Assembly (NCBI GenBank): GCA_023374045.1
Contig: CM041776.1
Location: forward strand, 120,919,000 to 120,982,999
Length of the DNA stretch: 64,000 nucleotides
Origin: Limonium bicolor
Taxonomy: Eukaryota; Streptophyta; Magnoliopsida; Caryophyllales; Plumbaginaceae
Direction: 5' to 3'
The notes below the pieces were generated by a model. It was not told the origin of the DNA, made no database searches, and was given only the letters and a program-made list of their open reading frames with translations. Positions 34,761 to 47,796 of this stretch are shown here, piece by piece (the stretch's first letter is position 1; each line of letters opens with the position of its first letter). The translations under genes were made by a program, and so were the position numbers.

Positions 34761-37700
34761 CCGAAGTGTTTGAAGGAAAATCGTGTAGGACAAGAAATTG
34801 TTGAAAAAGGTGCCAAACATGACAATGTTTAAAGGAAAATCTTTCTACTGAAATGGAAAGTGAAATTATCATTTCCTGACTAAAGATTTCAGACTTGCAC
34901 TTTGTTTCAAAGAAGATGAACGTGCCGCTTGTGAGAGTATAGGTTTTTTTGTTTGCGGGGCTCTTTCAGTGGTGGTAGGGCTTATGACGGGCCATGGAAT
35001 TTATGTGGAAGTGAAGGCTTATGTGGGCCTGAAGTGTTTGATGTGGAGGTAGGGGCTTATGTGTGCCTTTGGTAGGATGGTGGTGCTCATGCTTTGGGTT
35101 TCAATTGGTGTTGTCATGGCAATTGTTGGAACCAACAATTGCCCCCAGTATTTTTCCTTAGGACAATCTGAGCTAGAGTTCATGCAAATCGATTGGGACG
35201 ATCGATTGCCCCCGGTATTTTCTTGATTAAACGTGCGAATGAGTCTCGTCCTTACAGGGTCAAGGCTTATGTTCTGATTTGGTGCTTCCTAACCTACACT
35301 CGACGTGTTTGGTGTATGCACTCATTTCTCGCTCATGGTCATAACTTTTAGACCATTGAATTCGACGTTTGATGGATTTACGCATTTGATCTGTTACTTT
35401 CACGTGATTGGACACACAACTATCAAGTCGGAAGTCTTTAAAGCTTATAACGTGGTCGTAGGGTGCGATGAAAAATGATGGGGTTACGGAGGGATATTTG
35501 AGGTATGTGGAGCTTAAATGGGTGACCAAAGCTGCAACTTGTGTCTTCTCTCAGATTCATCTTCCTTGTCTTGAAGTCGTCTAGCTGCTTCGTGTTGACG
35601 TTGTTTTCGAGCTTCTGGACCTGGACCTTTGAGGTTGTCCTTTACACTATTTCTCTTTTTGTCATTTGGATTTCTTTGAGGCACTTCGGGTTTGCCTTTT
35701 TGTTTTATCCTTTATTGACTTTGCCTTCGGGTTCTTGTGTTTCCCGTTTTGGGCTTCGAGAGCCATTTTGGTGTGAGCTCTTTGGATCCTGTGTCACTCT
35801 GGGACCATTTACGGATTGCTTCGTCATGCTGATAGCGGAGTTGCTTCTTTGAACTGATGAAGATGTTATCCGAGACTCGGGCTCCTTGCTTCCTTTGGTC
35901 ACCGGGTCAGACATTCATCATTGGCTGGGTTATTTTGTGGAGTTCATAATATCGAAAAGGGATATATGAAAGGCTCAGCAGGGGTGCCTAGGGTTTAACG
36001 TCAGGGTTCACAAGCTTTTGGCTATGTGGTGCTGTACCTAGGTGCTTCGTCATTCCTGATAATTGTGTATCCGTTCTTTGTTACTTTTCACAGGTCTAAG
36101 AGTAAATTTACAAATTATCTCCTTCGGTCAGAGTTATGCCGTTTTCCTCACCTTTGAATGTGGTCTCGCCGGAGTCGGGTAAAAATGACACGCTCGTTCA
36201 CTCATGGTTTTCCCGCTCAAGACACTCTCGCGAATTTCACTCAGAGACTAGTTCACACGTTTAAACAAAAGATTCGAAGACAATGATTCTAAACTCAGAT
36301 TGCCCCCAGTATGGATTTGGGGTTCGTGACAACAGTTTGATAGATGTGGGCCTTGAACCTCATGTGGGTTGTTTGGATATTATGTGGTGAGTTGTGCGGC
36401 TTGGTAAGGCATGCTCAAAATTCAGAAACAAAGTACAAGTCTTTGTGTTCCATTGTCGGGAAATAATTAATTCATGAACCATTCAAAAGAAACTTGTGTG
36501 AAACAAAACCTTTTTTTTTTGTGTTATCATTTAGACTTGAAAAAGTCATTCATTTGTGAACATGAGGAAGAAGATGATTCAACAAAATCGATGCTTCTTA
36601 TTAGTGGTTTGAAAACGATCATTCTTTGAAAAATATGAGAGGTGCATTTGAAATATGAATGTTATGGCAGGTTATGCAGTAGAATGCATGGGAACCCTAA
36701 AATTTCTGTTGAATCCGAATCCTGCTGAACCATCTGAAGTCGGCATGCTGAAGACTCGAGCTCTTGACCTCCGGATATCGCTAAGATGACTGTGATCGAC
36801 TTCTTCTTGGACTCTTAGTAGGCTCCACGAAGTACTTGAACTAGGAATGCCTATGGGTTATGTAGGAGGAACTAGGGCCTGAATCTCTTCCAAACTGAGA
36901 GTGAAGTGCATGGACTAGAGTGATCCCTAGGTTAGAGCGGATGTGTGGGCCTGAATACCCTTAACGTGGAAATGGAGCAAACGGGCCGAAGGAAGCCACA
37001 TGGATTATGAATGGGCCTCTAGGCCGAGAGAGAAACCTTGAAGCCTAAGATTCGTTTGATGACCCTGTTGGGCCTTGAGGCCAGAAACTAGAATGAATGG
37101 GTTGCACAAACTATTTGGGATTCGAATGTTTTGTTATGGGCCGAAATTCTGGATTGAGAGCAAAGTTCGTGGGCCAAAACTATGAATTGGTCTGTGGGCC
37201 CAGATGAAGTGAGTTATGAATGCGGTACTCAGAATGTTTTGAGAATTTGACACCTGGGCCAGAATGTGTTTGGGCTAGAAATAGGGCGCATGGGCCGAAA
37301 TGATTTTTAAACCATGTCCTAGATGTGAATTGGAATTTGGGCCGAGTGGTTCTGATTGGGCCTAGAAGATGATACCTATACCTAGGACTTTGGGCCAGGG
37401 CCCGAACAAAAGGTTCACCTAGACTAGAATGGGCCTTGGGCCGAAATGGAAAAGCCTGATTGATTTTCATGTCTTATGGACTGCTTTAGGTAGATTTGTT
37501 TTTCATGGGCCTAGAACTAAATTGATAATTCAAATTAGGCTGAAAGAGAAATCACCAAGTCTAAACTTTGGGCCGAAGCCCAAATGACACACATATCAAA
37601 CCAAACAGGGCCTCTGGGCCGTAAACAATAAAGCTGCCAATTCGGGTTGGGCTGAGTTGATGTAGGAGAGGTTCCTATCAATTTCTAGGCTGCGTAGTGG

Positions 37701-38235
37701 GCCAATCATACAAGCAGACAAGGCCCACACAAGTTCAACATGTCCTCACTAGACGCTTTGATCAAACCGGGTATGGATCGATCCGGAGAGGTGCTTGGGG
37801 CATGGGCCCAGGTTACCACAAAGGAATAGGGCTTGCACGCTATTCTCTTTGGGCTTCCCCACTTTTTTCACATCACCTGAAGGTGTGCGTCTACGGTCGG
37901 GTCTTTGACTGACCAAACAATGGGCTAGGTAAGGACACTGCCAGGAAAACGCTTGGGGCTAAAGCCCAGGTATTAAGGGGGTGTGGTTAGACGACACCCT
38001 CCTCTTTCCCCCGCTTATTCACATCACCTAAAAGGTGTGAGTCCCTGACAGGGGACCCTCAAACGGGTCCCGGGGTGAAATTGGTTTAGGTGGACCCTCG
38101 CTCTCATATGATGCAAAGGTGCAGAAAATTAAAGTGCGCACAATGGTAAACGAACAAAGTAATAAAGCCATAAATAAACATTTTCGAGTTAAGCCCTCTT
38201 TCTTAAAATTAAAACAAGTTAAAATTAAGAAGTTT
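34761..38235. other. Element C internal region, no recognisable gene
   Basis: No domain is found on either strand; the longest ORFs are near 100 codons (35541-35852 and 37180-37470) and look random. TTGCCCCCAGTAT/TTGCCCCCGGTAT recurs near 35140, 35205 and 36300. From 36950 to 37940 the motif TGGGCC is scattered many times. Confidence 0.6.
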
Positions 38236-38254
38236 GTCCCCAGCAGAGTCGCCA
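38236..38254 (-). other. Primer-binding site of element C (tRNA-Arg type)
   Basis: On the minus strand TGGCGACTCTGCTGGGGAC, three bases after the 5' LTR. Its first 18 bases equal the primer site of element B. Confidence 0.92.
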
Positions 38255-38257
38255 GTC

Positions 38258-40005
38258 TGTGAGCCTCGATTTTAAACCCTATCCTATGTTGATGAAGTTG
38301 ATTGGGATCTAGTCGGTTTTAGGTCCACTTATAACTTAAGGTTAATAACTATGTCATATAACAATAATTATTAAATCCTATGCTAGCTCACTGGAACCTA
38401 TTGTGAGTCGCCACCTAATTTTTACCTAGAGTAAATTAGGAAGGTAGGGTTCGGGTTCGGGGGCTTGATATTCGACTTAATTAGGGTTCAATTACTTTCA
38501 TTACCCCTAGAAGTCGTTTTTCCTCTACTTAGTTAATTACGGCTTATTACGAGTCGTTTTAAGCTAAGTGCGCGAGCTTCTGTTTTTTTATTTTTAGCAT
38601 TTTTTGACTGAAAATAAAAGTGAAAGTTGAAATTACCTAAACTAGGGTTTCGGAGGCAGAATTAGGTCAAATTTTGTTCCGTCCGTAGCCACGGACCTAA
38701 TGTCCGTAACCACGGACCCTAGTTAATCTATGTGAAAATAAAAGTCGAATTAAACAGAAACAAAAATTTGAAAAGTCCGGGGCCACGGACAGGATGTCCG
38801 TAGGCCCGGACATAGTTTAACAAAACCTAAATTTTTAAAATTTTAAAATCCCGCCGCCGTCCGTGGGTGTCCGTGGCCACGGACAACCCGTCCGTGGTCC
38901 CGGACCATAGGTCCGGGATCCCGACCACCCACGGACAGGGGTTTTATGGTGGTTCCTGAAGGTGTTTTCGGCTCAAAATTTATGCACGTGTAGCCTGAAA
39001 GGTGTACAATTCGTTAGTAATTGAAAGATTGCAGTTTGAGGTCGAATTATGTACGAAACTTGGCGAACAATAACAAGGCAGAAACAAATGTAATTAGCAA
39101 TACAGAAGCGTAAAAAGGTTAGTTTGAACCCAAATTTGACAGAGAGTTAATAAGGTCGTGGAGAGTTAGAAAAGTAGAATTGCAACCTGTTTACCTTCGA
39201 ATTTAGGAGGATTCTTCACGTCGGGATTCTTCGGAGGCCTCGTTGATGGCGGATCCAGAAGAACTTCGAACCCAGCTTCTGACTCCTTGTTGTTCTTGAT
39301 ATTCTTCACGTTTTGGTGCTGTTTTGGTGGGGGTTTGATGATGGATGATGTTGTGGGAGTTGAAAAATGTTTTTGGTGTTGACTTTGGTGAGATTTCGGT
39401 GTTTTGATCGTGGCTCTGGGGTTCAAAACGTGGAGAGAGAGAGACGGCTGCCTTCTTTGAGAGTCTAGGGTTCTTGAGGTTCTGATTTGATCACGGGATA
39501 AGGTTCCTTATATAGGCTTCCTTAAAGATAGAAAAATCCGGTAAAAACCGAGATTTACCGACGTTTTAGCTCAAGGGTTACCAAAAGGAATTTGATTATA
39601 AAATTTTACACATGGGTAAAGGATGATATTTCTGATTTTTCTAAAGTGGAATCGAATTTTTTGGATATTGGGATATTTTTAAATTCAATTTTCCGTCAGA
39701 TTCAATCAGAAATTGCTAGAAAATTATTGGAAATTCGAAAAATCAAAATTCCAACGCCATTATGCTTCAAATGTCATCCTTTATCATGGGTTAAAATTTC
39801 AAAGCATTTTGAATTGATTTGACCCTTATTTGGAGGAGAGAGAAAGCCTATAGGGGGTTAGGAGCCTTGAAAAATTACGAAAATGCCCCTGGAGATGACT
39901 AAGCTGTCCCTAGTACTCTGAAACGTGCCGATCGAACTGGGAACTCTTGCTACTAGCCTATTAGTAGAGACTTTCTTCCGGGGGGTTGAAATTTTGGGTA
40001 TAACA
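38258..40005 (-). repeat. Element C 5' LTR
   Basis: 1748 bp, the partner of 31897-33648. Confidence 0.94.
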
Positions 40006-40010
40006 ATTAG

Positions 40011-41921
40011 CGAGTCAATGCAACTCTAAAGCTGAAAGCCAAAATACAAAGTAGAGAATGCTTGAAAAGTTGATGGGCCAAACGCAATTTCAATACACAA
40101 AAATGAGAAGAAAGTTCAAATCGTACGCCAAGAGAGGCAAGAAGGAGAAATCCAAACCAAAAGGACCAATGATGTCCCGCAGAAAACGACAACGGGTTAT
40201 CAAACCGCCTAATCGTTCCACCCATGGCAAAGGCGAAAATGTCCTCTATTGCACAAAAGCTCCACAATTCCTAAACAAATCCTCCAGTCCCATGTGACAT
40301 GCATCATACCCCTCAACCCCGTTATAACCCAATGAAAGACCTCTGACTCGTTAGTTGGTGAGCGTTAACTGAAAGTATCGGATCTGAAACATGAATCATA
40401 AGCTTCGTGCTTGTTATCAACATGTCCCGCCTCACAATACAGGGACTATGAGTGAATGAGTGCGACCTTACTTCACAAGGTCTTTAGAGTGCGAGTGACT
40501 CTTCGACTAAACCACCAAATCATAATCAGCCTACCCCATTGCACGAGAGCAATTTGTGAGGAACGGAAGTCCATAACCTCAAAAAAGGAAATTCTCAGGA
40601 AAATACTGCTCTAAGCATCGAGAGTATCATCACACCGCTTTGCACACACAGCCAAACTCACGAGAGATTGACCCGTATCCCTCCATGAGAGGAAAATGAT
40701 TCACGCCTTCCAATTCAACATCATTCAAGATCGAATCGAAGATGTCTATATTCGTAAACCTCATATTAATAGAGATAGGACCGTACCTTCTCTATAAAAC
40801 TGCATATGCATTTTGCATCGTATCTAGCATTTAATATTTGCATGCATCATAAGCACTCCATCGTCAACATCTGATTGGTAAGAACTCTGCCTAGTCTCGC
40901 TGAGAGTCGACTTCAGTTGCTGCAGTTGGAGTAAAACTTCCTATCAAAGGAAATCAAGTTGAAGCCATTCCGGGCTATGTTTGAGCTACGTTGAATCATT
41001 ATGAAGCCACCCGGGGCTATCCTCGAACTACATCGAAGCATTCAGAGCCATCCCAGGCTACCTTTGAGCTACATCGAACCAAAATAAGGCCATCCTAAGC
41101 CGTACGAAGACAATCTCGGAGCCATCCACTGTCATACTTGAGTCTCATCGACACCCCTCCCAAATCCAAATTGGAGCCATACGGGAGCCGTCCTCAGACA
41201 TTGTGGCCATCTTTAGAGCTACACAGAAGCCATCTCAACAGTTCGAGAACAATATAGGAGCCATCTAACATCCCTGTTAGAGCCATTTCATCACCAGGGT
41301 CTTGCCTACACAGTTTCGAACTACGTATGGTCTGATCTCAATACAAAATTGAGTACGTAGGCAGCCCGCCCAGGGTGCGGCCACCTCAAAGGAAAAATGC
41401 CCTTTCTTCCTCGCTATCACCAAATAGAGCCATCTCGTAGCCCTTCCCGGAGCCATCCCGAGCTATCCTGGAGCCATCATGAGAGAACCCTGAAGTCATA
41501 ACCGGGCCGAAGCCATCCATCCATGACCAAGAATTTATCTACCACATCAAAATATGTCAAACACAACACAGTCCACCAATCACATCAACCCACCATTCGA
41601 CTCAAAATCTCAATCCAAATCGAAATCCACCAACCACCCATGTTGGAGCCATCCGACCACACTGGAGCCACCCGACCACACTGGAGCCACCCGACCGCAC
41701 CGGAGCCATCAACGTAATCCGGAGCCATCAGTCCATACCGGAGCCATCACCACATGCCAAAGTCATCTCAAAATTTCAAACAACTCTGGAGCCGTCTGCT
41801 CACACAAAAACCTACATCCACAAACAGGGAGTTTAATTCAGTTAATACATTGGTTAATCACCTCACATCACATATCATCTGCATATACCCACAAAAATTT
41901 GCTCACCGTCTGACGCATCTT
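40011..41921 (+). other. Element B internal region, right part, with GAGCCATCC-rich stretch
   Basis: This continues the sequence cut by element C and matches about 57097-59190 in B2. From about 40960 to 41780 the phrase GGAGCCATC(C) recurs dozens of times, most regularly at 41640-41750 (unit of about 19-22 bp). A conserved hairpin lies at 41322-41359. No ORF with a recognisable product. Confidence 0.7.
41322..41359 (+). other. Conserved hairpin (internal copy, element B)
   Basis: TACGTA, 9-base bulge, CTCAAT, loop ACAAA, ATTGAG, TACGTA. Compared with the LTR copies, the pair next to the loop has changed from C-G to T-A. Confidence 0.8.
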
Positions 41922-42855
41922 CACACCCGCTAGGCAGCTACTGCGCTACTAGCGCGGTCGATTTTTTTTCGTTTTACACCCGCTAGACAGCTATTGCGCT
42001 ACTAGTGCGGTCAAATTTTCGTTTTACACCCGCTAGACAGCTATTGCGCTACTAGTGCGGTCAAATTCTCATTTTACACCTGCTAGACAGCTATTGCGCT
42101 ACTAGTACGGTCGCCTTTCGTTTTACACCCGCTAGGCAGCTATTGCGCTACTAGTGCGGTCGACTTCTCATTTTACACCTGCTAGACAGCTATTGCGCTA
42201 CTAGTACGGTCGCCTTCGTTTTACACCCGCTAGGCAGCTATTGCGCTACTAGTGCGGTCGACTTTTCGTTTTACACCCGCTAGACAGCTATTGCGCTACT
42301 AGTGCGGTCGACTTCTCATTTTACACCTGCTAGACAGCTATTGCGCTACTAGTACGGTCGCCTTTCGTTTTACACCCGCTAGGCAGCTATTGCGCTACTA
42401 GTGCGGTCGACTTTTCGTTTTACACCCGCTAGACAGCTATTGCGCTACTAGTGCGGTCGACTTCTCATTTTACACCTGCTAGACAGCTATTGCGCTACTA
42501 GTACGGTCGCCTTTCGTTTTACACCCGCTAGGCAGCTATTGCGCTACTAGTGCGGTCGACTTTTCGTTTTACACCCGCTAGACAGCTATTGCGCTACTAG
42601 TGCGGTCGACTTTTCATTTTACACCTGCTAGACAGCTATTGCGCTACTAGTACGGTCGCCTTTCGTTTTACACCCGCTAGGCAGCTATTGCGCTACTAGT
42701 GCGGTCGACTTTTCGTTTTACACCCGCTAGACAGCTATTGCGCTACTAGTGCGGTCGACTTTTCATTTTACACCTGCTAGACAGCTATTGCGCTACTAGT
42801 ACGGTCGCCTTTCGTTTTACACCTGCTAGACAGCTATTGCGCTACTAGTATGGTA
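41922..42855 (+). repeat. 50-bp tandem array with trimeric higher-order structure
   Basis: About 19 monomers of 49-50 bp with the core GCTAGACAGCTATTGCGCTA. Three types (CCCGCTAGGC, CCCGCTAGAC and CCTGCTAGAC with GTACGGTCGCC) follow in fixed order for four cycles from about 42225, giving a repeat of about 149 bp. It lies just before the 3' LTR, where Ogre/Tat elements commonly hold tandem repeats. Confidence 0.95.
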
Positions 42856-42864
42856 CCGAACTTG

Positions 42865-43130
42865 CATTCTAGGCTCGTCATAAGCCCTAGGGCTGGATAT
42901 CAAGAGGTCCAGTTGAGGCACTCCTAAGTCCTCGTGCACTCTAAACCAAAACATTGTTAGTATCATAGGCTCGTCATAAGTCCTATGGCTAGATATCAAG
43001 AGGTCTAGTTGAGGCTCGTCATAAGTCCTCGTACTTTCAATTGCATTATAGGCTTGTCATGAGTCCTACAGTTAGATGTCAAGAGGTCTAATGAGGCTCG
43101 TCATAAGTCCTCGTACTTTTAATCACATTC
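42865..43130 (+). repeat. Second tandem array before the element B 3' LTR
   Basis: About three units of 75-95 bp sharing GGCTCGTCATAAGTCCTA and ATATCAAGAGGTC. The longer version is at 60685-61240. Confidence 0.9.
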
Positions 43131-43229
43131 ATACACTCACGATCGCATCCCATCAAATCACAAACCGTAGAGAGAATTTTTGGCGTCCCGTCAACCTTGA
43201 TCCAATTATGCAAGGGCTTGCAGAATTGA

Positions 43230-43245
43230 ATCAAGGGGAGCCATC
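43230..43245 (+). other. Polypurine tract of element B
   Basis: ATCAAGGGGAGCCATC directly precedes the 3' LTR. The same tract is before the B2 LTR at 61330-61345. Confidence 0.75.
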
Positions 43246-43512
43246 TGTAGACACCAAAAATTCTCACCCCATAAAGCAAATTCCTCAATAAGAAACACAA
43301 TAAGAGGGGTCGTCGCCTTTCTTTTCAAAACGTATTAACGTGCGTGCCAAAATGAAACCATCGTTTCATGACAAAATTCTTAAATCATTTTTCAAAAACA
43401 TTTCAGAAAAACGCAACTCTTCGAAAGCGAATTTCCAGCGACAACTTTTTTATGGAACTCATTCAGGTCGACTTATAGCTCGAGTATTAGCTTTTACATT
43501 TGTATACTGAGT

Positions 43513-43584
43513 TCTGTCGTAGTCTAACTGGTTGATATGCATCATTGGCATGCAAATTACCCAGGTTCGAATCCGGGTACAACA
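43513..43584 (+). other. tRNA-like module in the 3' LTR
   Basis: A box 43520-43531 and B box 43564-43574, again 44 bases apart, with the same 5-bp stem and 7-base loop between them. Confidence 0.7.
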
Positions 43585-46400
43585 AAAGAGGTTTTTATTT
43601 TTCTGTCCGGATTCAAAACGACCCAAATGCGGCCCTAATGTTGACCCGGGTCAAACCCGACCCAGATCAGTAAACCCTAGTCAACTTATTCTAAAACCCT
43701 AGACACTTTCTTATAAAAACATCTCTACGGTAGCCACCAAACCGGCTCCTCCTCGGCCACCCTCGCCTCCATACTATTCGAGCCCTTCACCTTGACCTCC
43801 TTCCTCGATCGTACTCTACTGGAAATCCAGAAACATTCCTTCATCAGAAACCATCCCTCCCTCTGCTCACCTCGAACCACCCTCGTTCTTCTTCTCGATC
43901 CTAAGCCAGAAATCACCAACGTCAAACACCGACCACCTGTTATCGGAAAACCTTGGCGCAACTCCTACTTCTTAGTCGCGATCAATAAGCACCGTAAGTT
44001 GGCGCCCAGTTCGCTCCATCGCCAGTTTACATTTGGATTTGTATTTTGTTTTCTTGCTCATATATTCTTCTTCTGTTTTCAATCTACTACTTTCGTTTTC
44101 CGTCGCTATGTGAACCACAATGGGGATAGCCGTAAGAAAACGCAGCTCTCTCAGAATCTTGATTCTGTAACATGAGCTAGTTTTCCCCTCTCTTCCCCTG
44201 TATTTAGTCGCTCTCTCATCGGTATTTCGCTTCTCGTTGCGCATAATCAATTGCTAACGGGAGCCAAGTCGATTCAGTCTCTGAAATAAGAGGAAAAGGA
44301 AAAGCATATGAGTTTGTTTTTTTCTTTTCCTTTCGTTCTCTGAGAAAGCCACCATTCGAGTTTCATCGGAAATTCTGAATAAGTTTGCTTCGTGTGTCAT
44401 TCCTTGCATTTGACGAGTTTGTTGAGTTGGCCTTTGAGCGTTGTTTAGTTTCTAATCTCTCTACCGACTCATCATTCTTTGTATTCTCACTTGTTTCATC
44501 ATGTCGTTCTTCATTTACATCTATTGTTGGGTTTTAAGTTAAGTCTACTGCGCTCAAAAGAATCCTGAACCCAGAATGGGTCGCCGGGTTTGAAGAGTTG
44601 CCCGAATCGAATATCGGCTTCAGACTTCTACTGCCTCCAATTCCCGTATTGACATGTTGTACTATTTTCGATTTGCTTTTCAAAATCCATGGTGGGTTCC
44701 CGGAGTTCGATCTTTCATATATTGTTGAAGAATGGATTTCAGTTTTAGACCATAAGTAAAATCATCGATTTGTCTCCTTTCACCAGAGTTCCGATATTTT
44801 CATTTTCTGAACGCGTGAGAGACCTTGGGTTTCATGGACTGTATCATCGAATTATTTGGTCACTTTATTCTGCTTGAATATGTATTTGTGTATTTCAAAT
44901 CGGTCCTTGGACACCATAGTTAGTCCCTTCTCTGTTTAGCCATGGTGTTAGTAATGCAAAGCCTGCTCTGGTCCCTTCTCTGTTTTGTTAAATCGGCCAT
45001 TTCTGCATAATATGTGTTGTCATAATTCTTCAATGGTTTAATGAAGAGTTCAGTCTTTAAACAGTAGGCGAAGATTTGGAAATAACCGAGAAAGTAGCTA
45101 GAGGTGAAAAACTTAGCTTAAGTTTGGCCTAATAATCCAGATTAGTAGCAGAAAGTCTCAGATCTTTGTAGAGCTCTCTTTAGCACTTAAAAGTACTGGA
45201 ATAAGGATGTGTTTAATTGATTCGGCACAACTTGTACTCTGTTTTGAATTAGTAACACCTGGCTCCAGTCGTCATTGTTCTAGCTTAGAGCGCACCTGTT
45301 TGTAGATAACACCCAGGTGGGACCAATTCCATTGAAATTCAGTTTGCTTTCTTGGTTGCCTTTAACTTGTTATCTATCGTGGGGTCTACTCTCCGATTAT
45401 ATTCTCTTTTTGTCATTATATGTATATATGTTTAGTGTGTTACGGTTTATTGCAATTTTTTAATCTGTTTCTCTGTACATATGTTTGTTATTTAAACCCT
45501 AGATGGCCCCTTAGGTCACCCCTTTTCTTTTGATCAAAGTCTTGGAAGATACCCCACAGCTAGCTTATTTCTGATTTGCTTTGTGGGGAACAATATCTTC
45601 CAAAACTTTGAAAATTCTTTTAAGCCTTGAGGGTACCCCACAGCTAGCTTATTTCTGATTTGCTTTGTGGGGAACAATACCCTCCAAACATTTAAAGCCT
45701 ATCCCAAACCACCCTTAATTTCACTAAAAAACTTTACCCAAAAAAATGGAAAAGAAAAGAAAAGAATTCAGAGCATTGATTATAGCCTAAGGTTTCTCAT
45801 TCCAAATTCCTCCATTTTTTTCAACCCCTCCAATCGAATTGTCTCTCACTTTTAATTGATGTTTCATTTCAAAAAGAAATCTCAACTTATTTTGAACACA
45901 TTTTTTTTCTCACTTGTAAATAAAAGCCCAATATCGACCCAATTCCAAAGCTTGGCCCACCCCCAATCTCAGCCCAGCACAATCTGGCCCAAAGCCCAAA
46001 TCCAAGGCCCAAACCCGAAGCCCAAATCCAAGGCCCAAAACCCGAAGCCCAAATCCAAGGCCCAAAACCCGAAGCCCAAATCCAAGGCCCAAACCCGAAG
46101 CCCAAATCCTAGGCCCAAAACCCGAAGCCCAAATCCAAGGCCCAAAACCCGAAGCCCAAATCCAAGGCCCAAAACCCGAAGCCCAAATCCAAGGCCCAAA
46201 ACCCGAAGCCCAAAAGCCCAAGTGGCCCATTAGTCCGATCCGGCCCATTAGCCCAAGAAGCCCACCACCCAAAGCCCAAAAAGCCCATGGCCCAAAATCA
46301 AGCAAGCCCAAGTCCACAAAGCCTAAGTCCACAAAATCAAGCAAGCCTAAGTCCACAAAAATCAAGTTAAGTCCACAAGAATAAAACCTTGAACCAAAGG

Positions 46401-46503
46401 TTGACCTTTGACCTAAAAATTGACTGAATGTTGACTTTGACCAGAAAACCTTGACCTTGACCAAAACCTTGACCCAATCATTGACCAAACCCGAACATTG
46501 ACC
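46401..46503 (+). promoter_or_regulatory. W-box cluster in the 3' LTR
   Basis: Ten TTGACC/TTGACT motifs, all on the plus strand, matching the 5' LTR cluster. Confidence 0.65.
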
Positions 46504-47758
46504 AGGTTCATCTTCCAATACAAGTCAAACCAAATCAATTCCAACACACGTTTCAAACCCGATTCCTTTCAATTCGCTTTCAACTTGTAAATTCCTTTCA
46601 AAATCTAAAAACCCAAAAAGAATTTCAAAACCATCATTTCATTCAAGTCTCATCAAGTTTTCAAAGAAACCATTTTGTGGAATTTAAAAAGGAAAAACTC
46701 TTCTCACATCACAGAAAACTCTTCTCCATTGCAGAAAGTTCTTCTCACATATACAGAAAGTTTTCTCCTAAAAACATTTCTCAAAATCAGTGTTTTTTAC
46801 CGAGAATTCCGAACAACTTCGAAGTTTTTCCAACTCAGTTTTTAACTCAAATAAACCGTTTTCGGGGAGCAAGTAATGTCTAACCCCTTCAAAACATTTC
46901 CTCCACGGTTAGGACATCACTTGTCTTCCTTCCCAAAAATAAAAATCCGAGGCGGGGCACTGGGGTCATAACCTCCATTGTCGCAGTCTGGATCTCTTTA
47001 GGCGGGGCATTAGGGTGACAAACCTCCCCTAATTGCAGCCTAGATTTTTACAAGGCGGGGTGCTAGGGAAGTAACGACCTTCCTAGTTGCAGCCGGGATT
47101 TTAGAATCGTCTAACTCCCTTCCACTCGATTTCAATGTTTTTGGTTTTTAACGTTTTAAAACCCGGGAGTTAGAGACGTTATTAGGATTTGACCGAGAAC
47201 ATCTCATTCATGGTGTTTCTCTCTAAATCCTATTTTTCGACATAAATTCATTGCCCCATCTTTCGAGCCTCGGCACTTACCATTAATTAAGTGTCGTGTT
47301 CGAGGGGGTACATAGGGTAATCCCTTGGGATTATCCGCCCTTTTACAACAAAAATGATTTTTCGGTTTTAAAAACTTTAAGAGAGACAATTTTGACAATC
47401 ATTCCTCCAAACAATTCAGTCCACCATCATCTCACTCTAAATTCGAAACATCCCAAAACATCAACCCCTTCATAACCTCAAATCCGAAAAGCCCGGGATT
47501 TCTACTCAAACTTCAATTGCCTTACATACTCACTCAAATCTTTCCAAACTCGAAACATCTCCTGAATCCCGACCTCTTCCAAACTTCTATAGTCTCATAG
47601 GCCCGAGTGCCCCACAGACTCGAACATCTCAGTCTCTTCACCATCTTCAGATTCGAATGTCTCACAGACCCGAGCGTCGCACAGACTAACCTCTCAAACA
47701 CCTCAAATATCTTCAAACTCCACAAACATCAAAACTTCCAAAACCCAAAACCGTGAAC

Positions 47759-47796
47759 TACGTAAGGTCTGATCTCAACACGGAGTTGAGTACGTA
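47759..47796 (+). other. Conserved hairpin (LTR copy 2)
   Basis: TACGTA, 9-base bulge, CTCAAC, loop ACGGA, GTTGAG, TACGTA; identical to the copy at 27286. Confidence 0.8.

Larger units (their letters stand above)
31897..40005 (-). mobile_element. Element C: Tat-like LTR retrotransposon on the minus strand, non-autonomous
   Basis: The 8109-bp element has LTRs 38258-40005 (5', 1748 bp) and 31897-33648 (3', 1752 bp), both running TGTGAGCCTCG to GGGTATAACA on the plus strand, with a perfect ATTAG duplication (31892-31896, 40006-40010). On the minus strand TGGCGACTCTGCTGGGGAC lies three bases after the 5' LTR. The 4.6-kb internal region contains no gag or pol. B2 shows the empty site near 57092-57097. 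The two LTRs are almost identical, mostly differing by one-base steps in homopolymers, so the insertion is recent or the differences are partly assembly errors. Confidence 0.94.

Noticed and set aside
41922..42855. Regular repeats as a CRISPR-like array
   Set aside because: The units are head-to-tail tandem repeats without unique spacers, in a plant retrotransposon.
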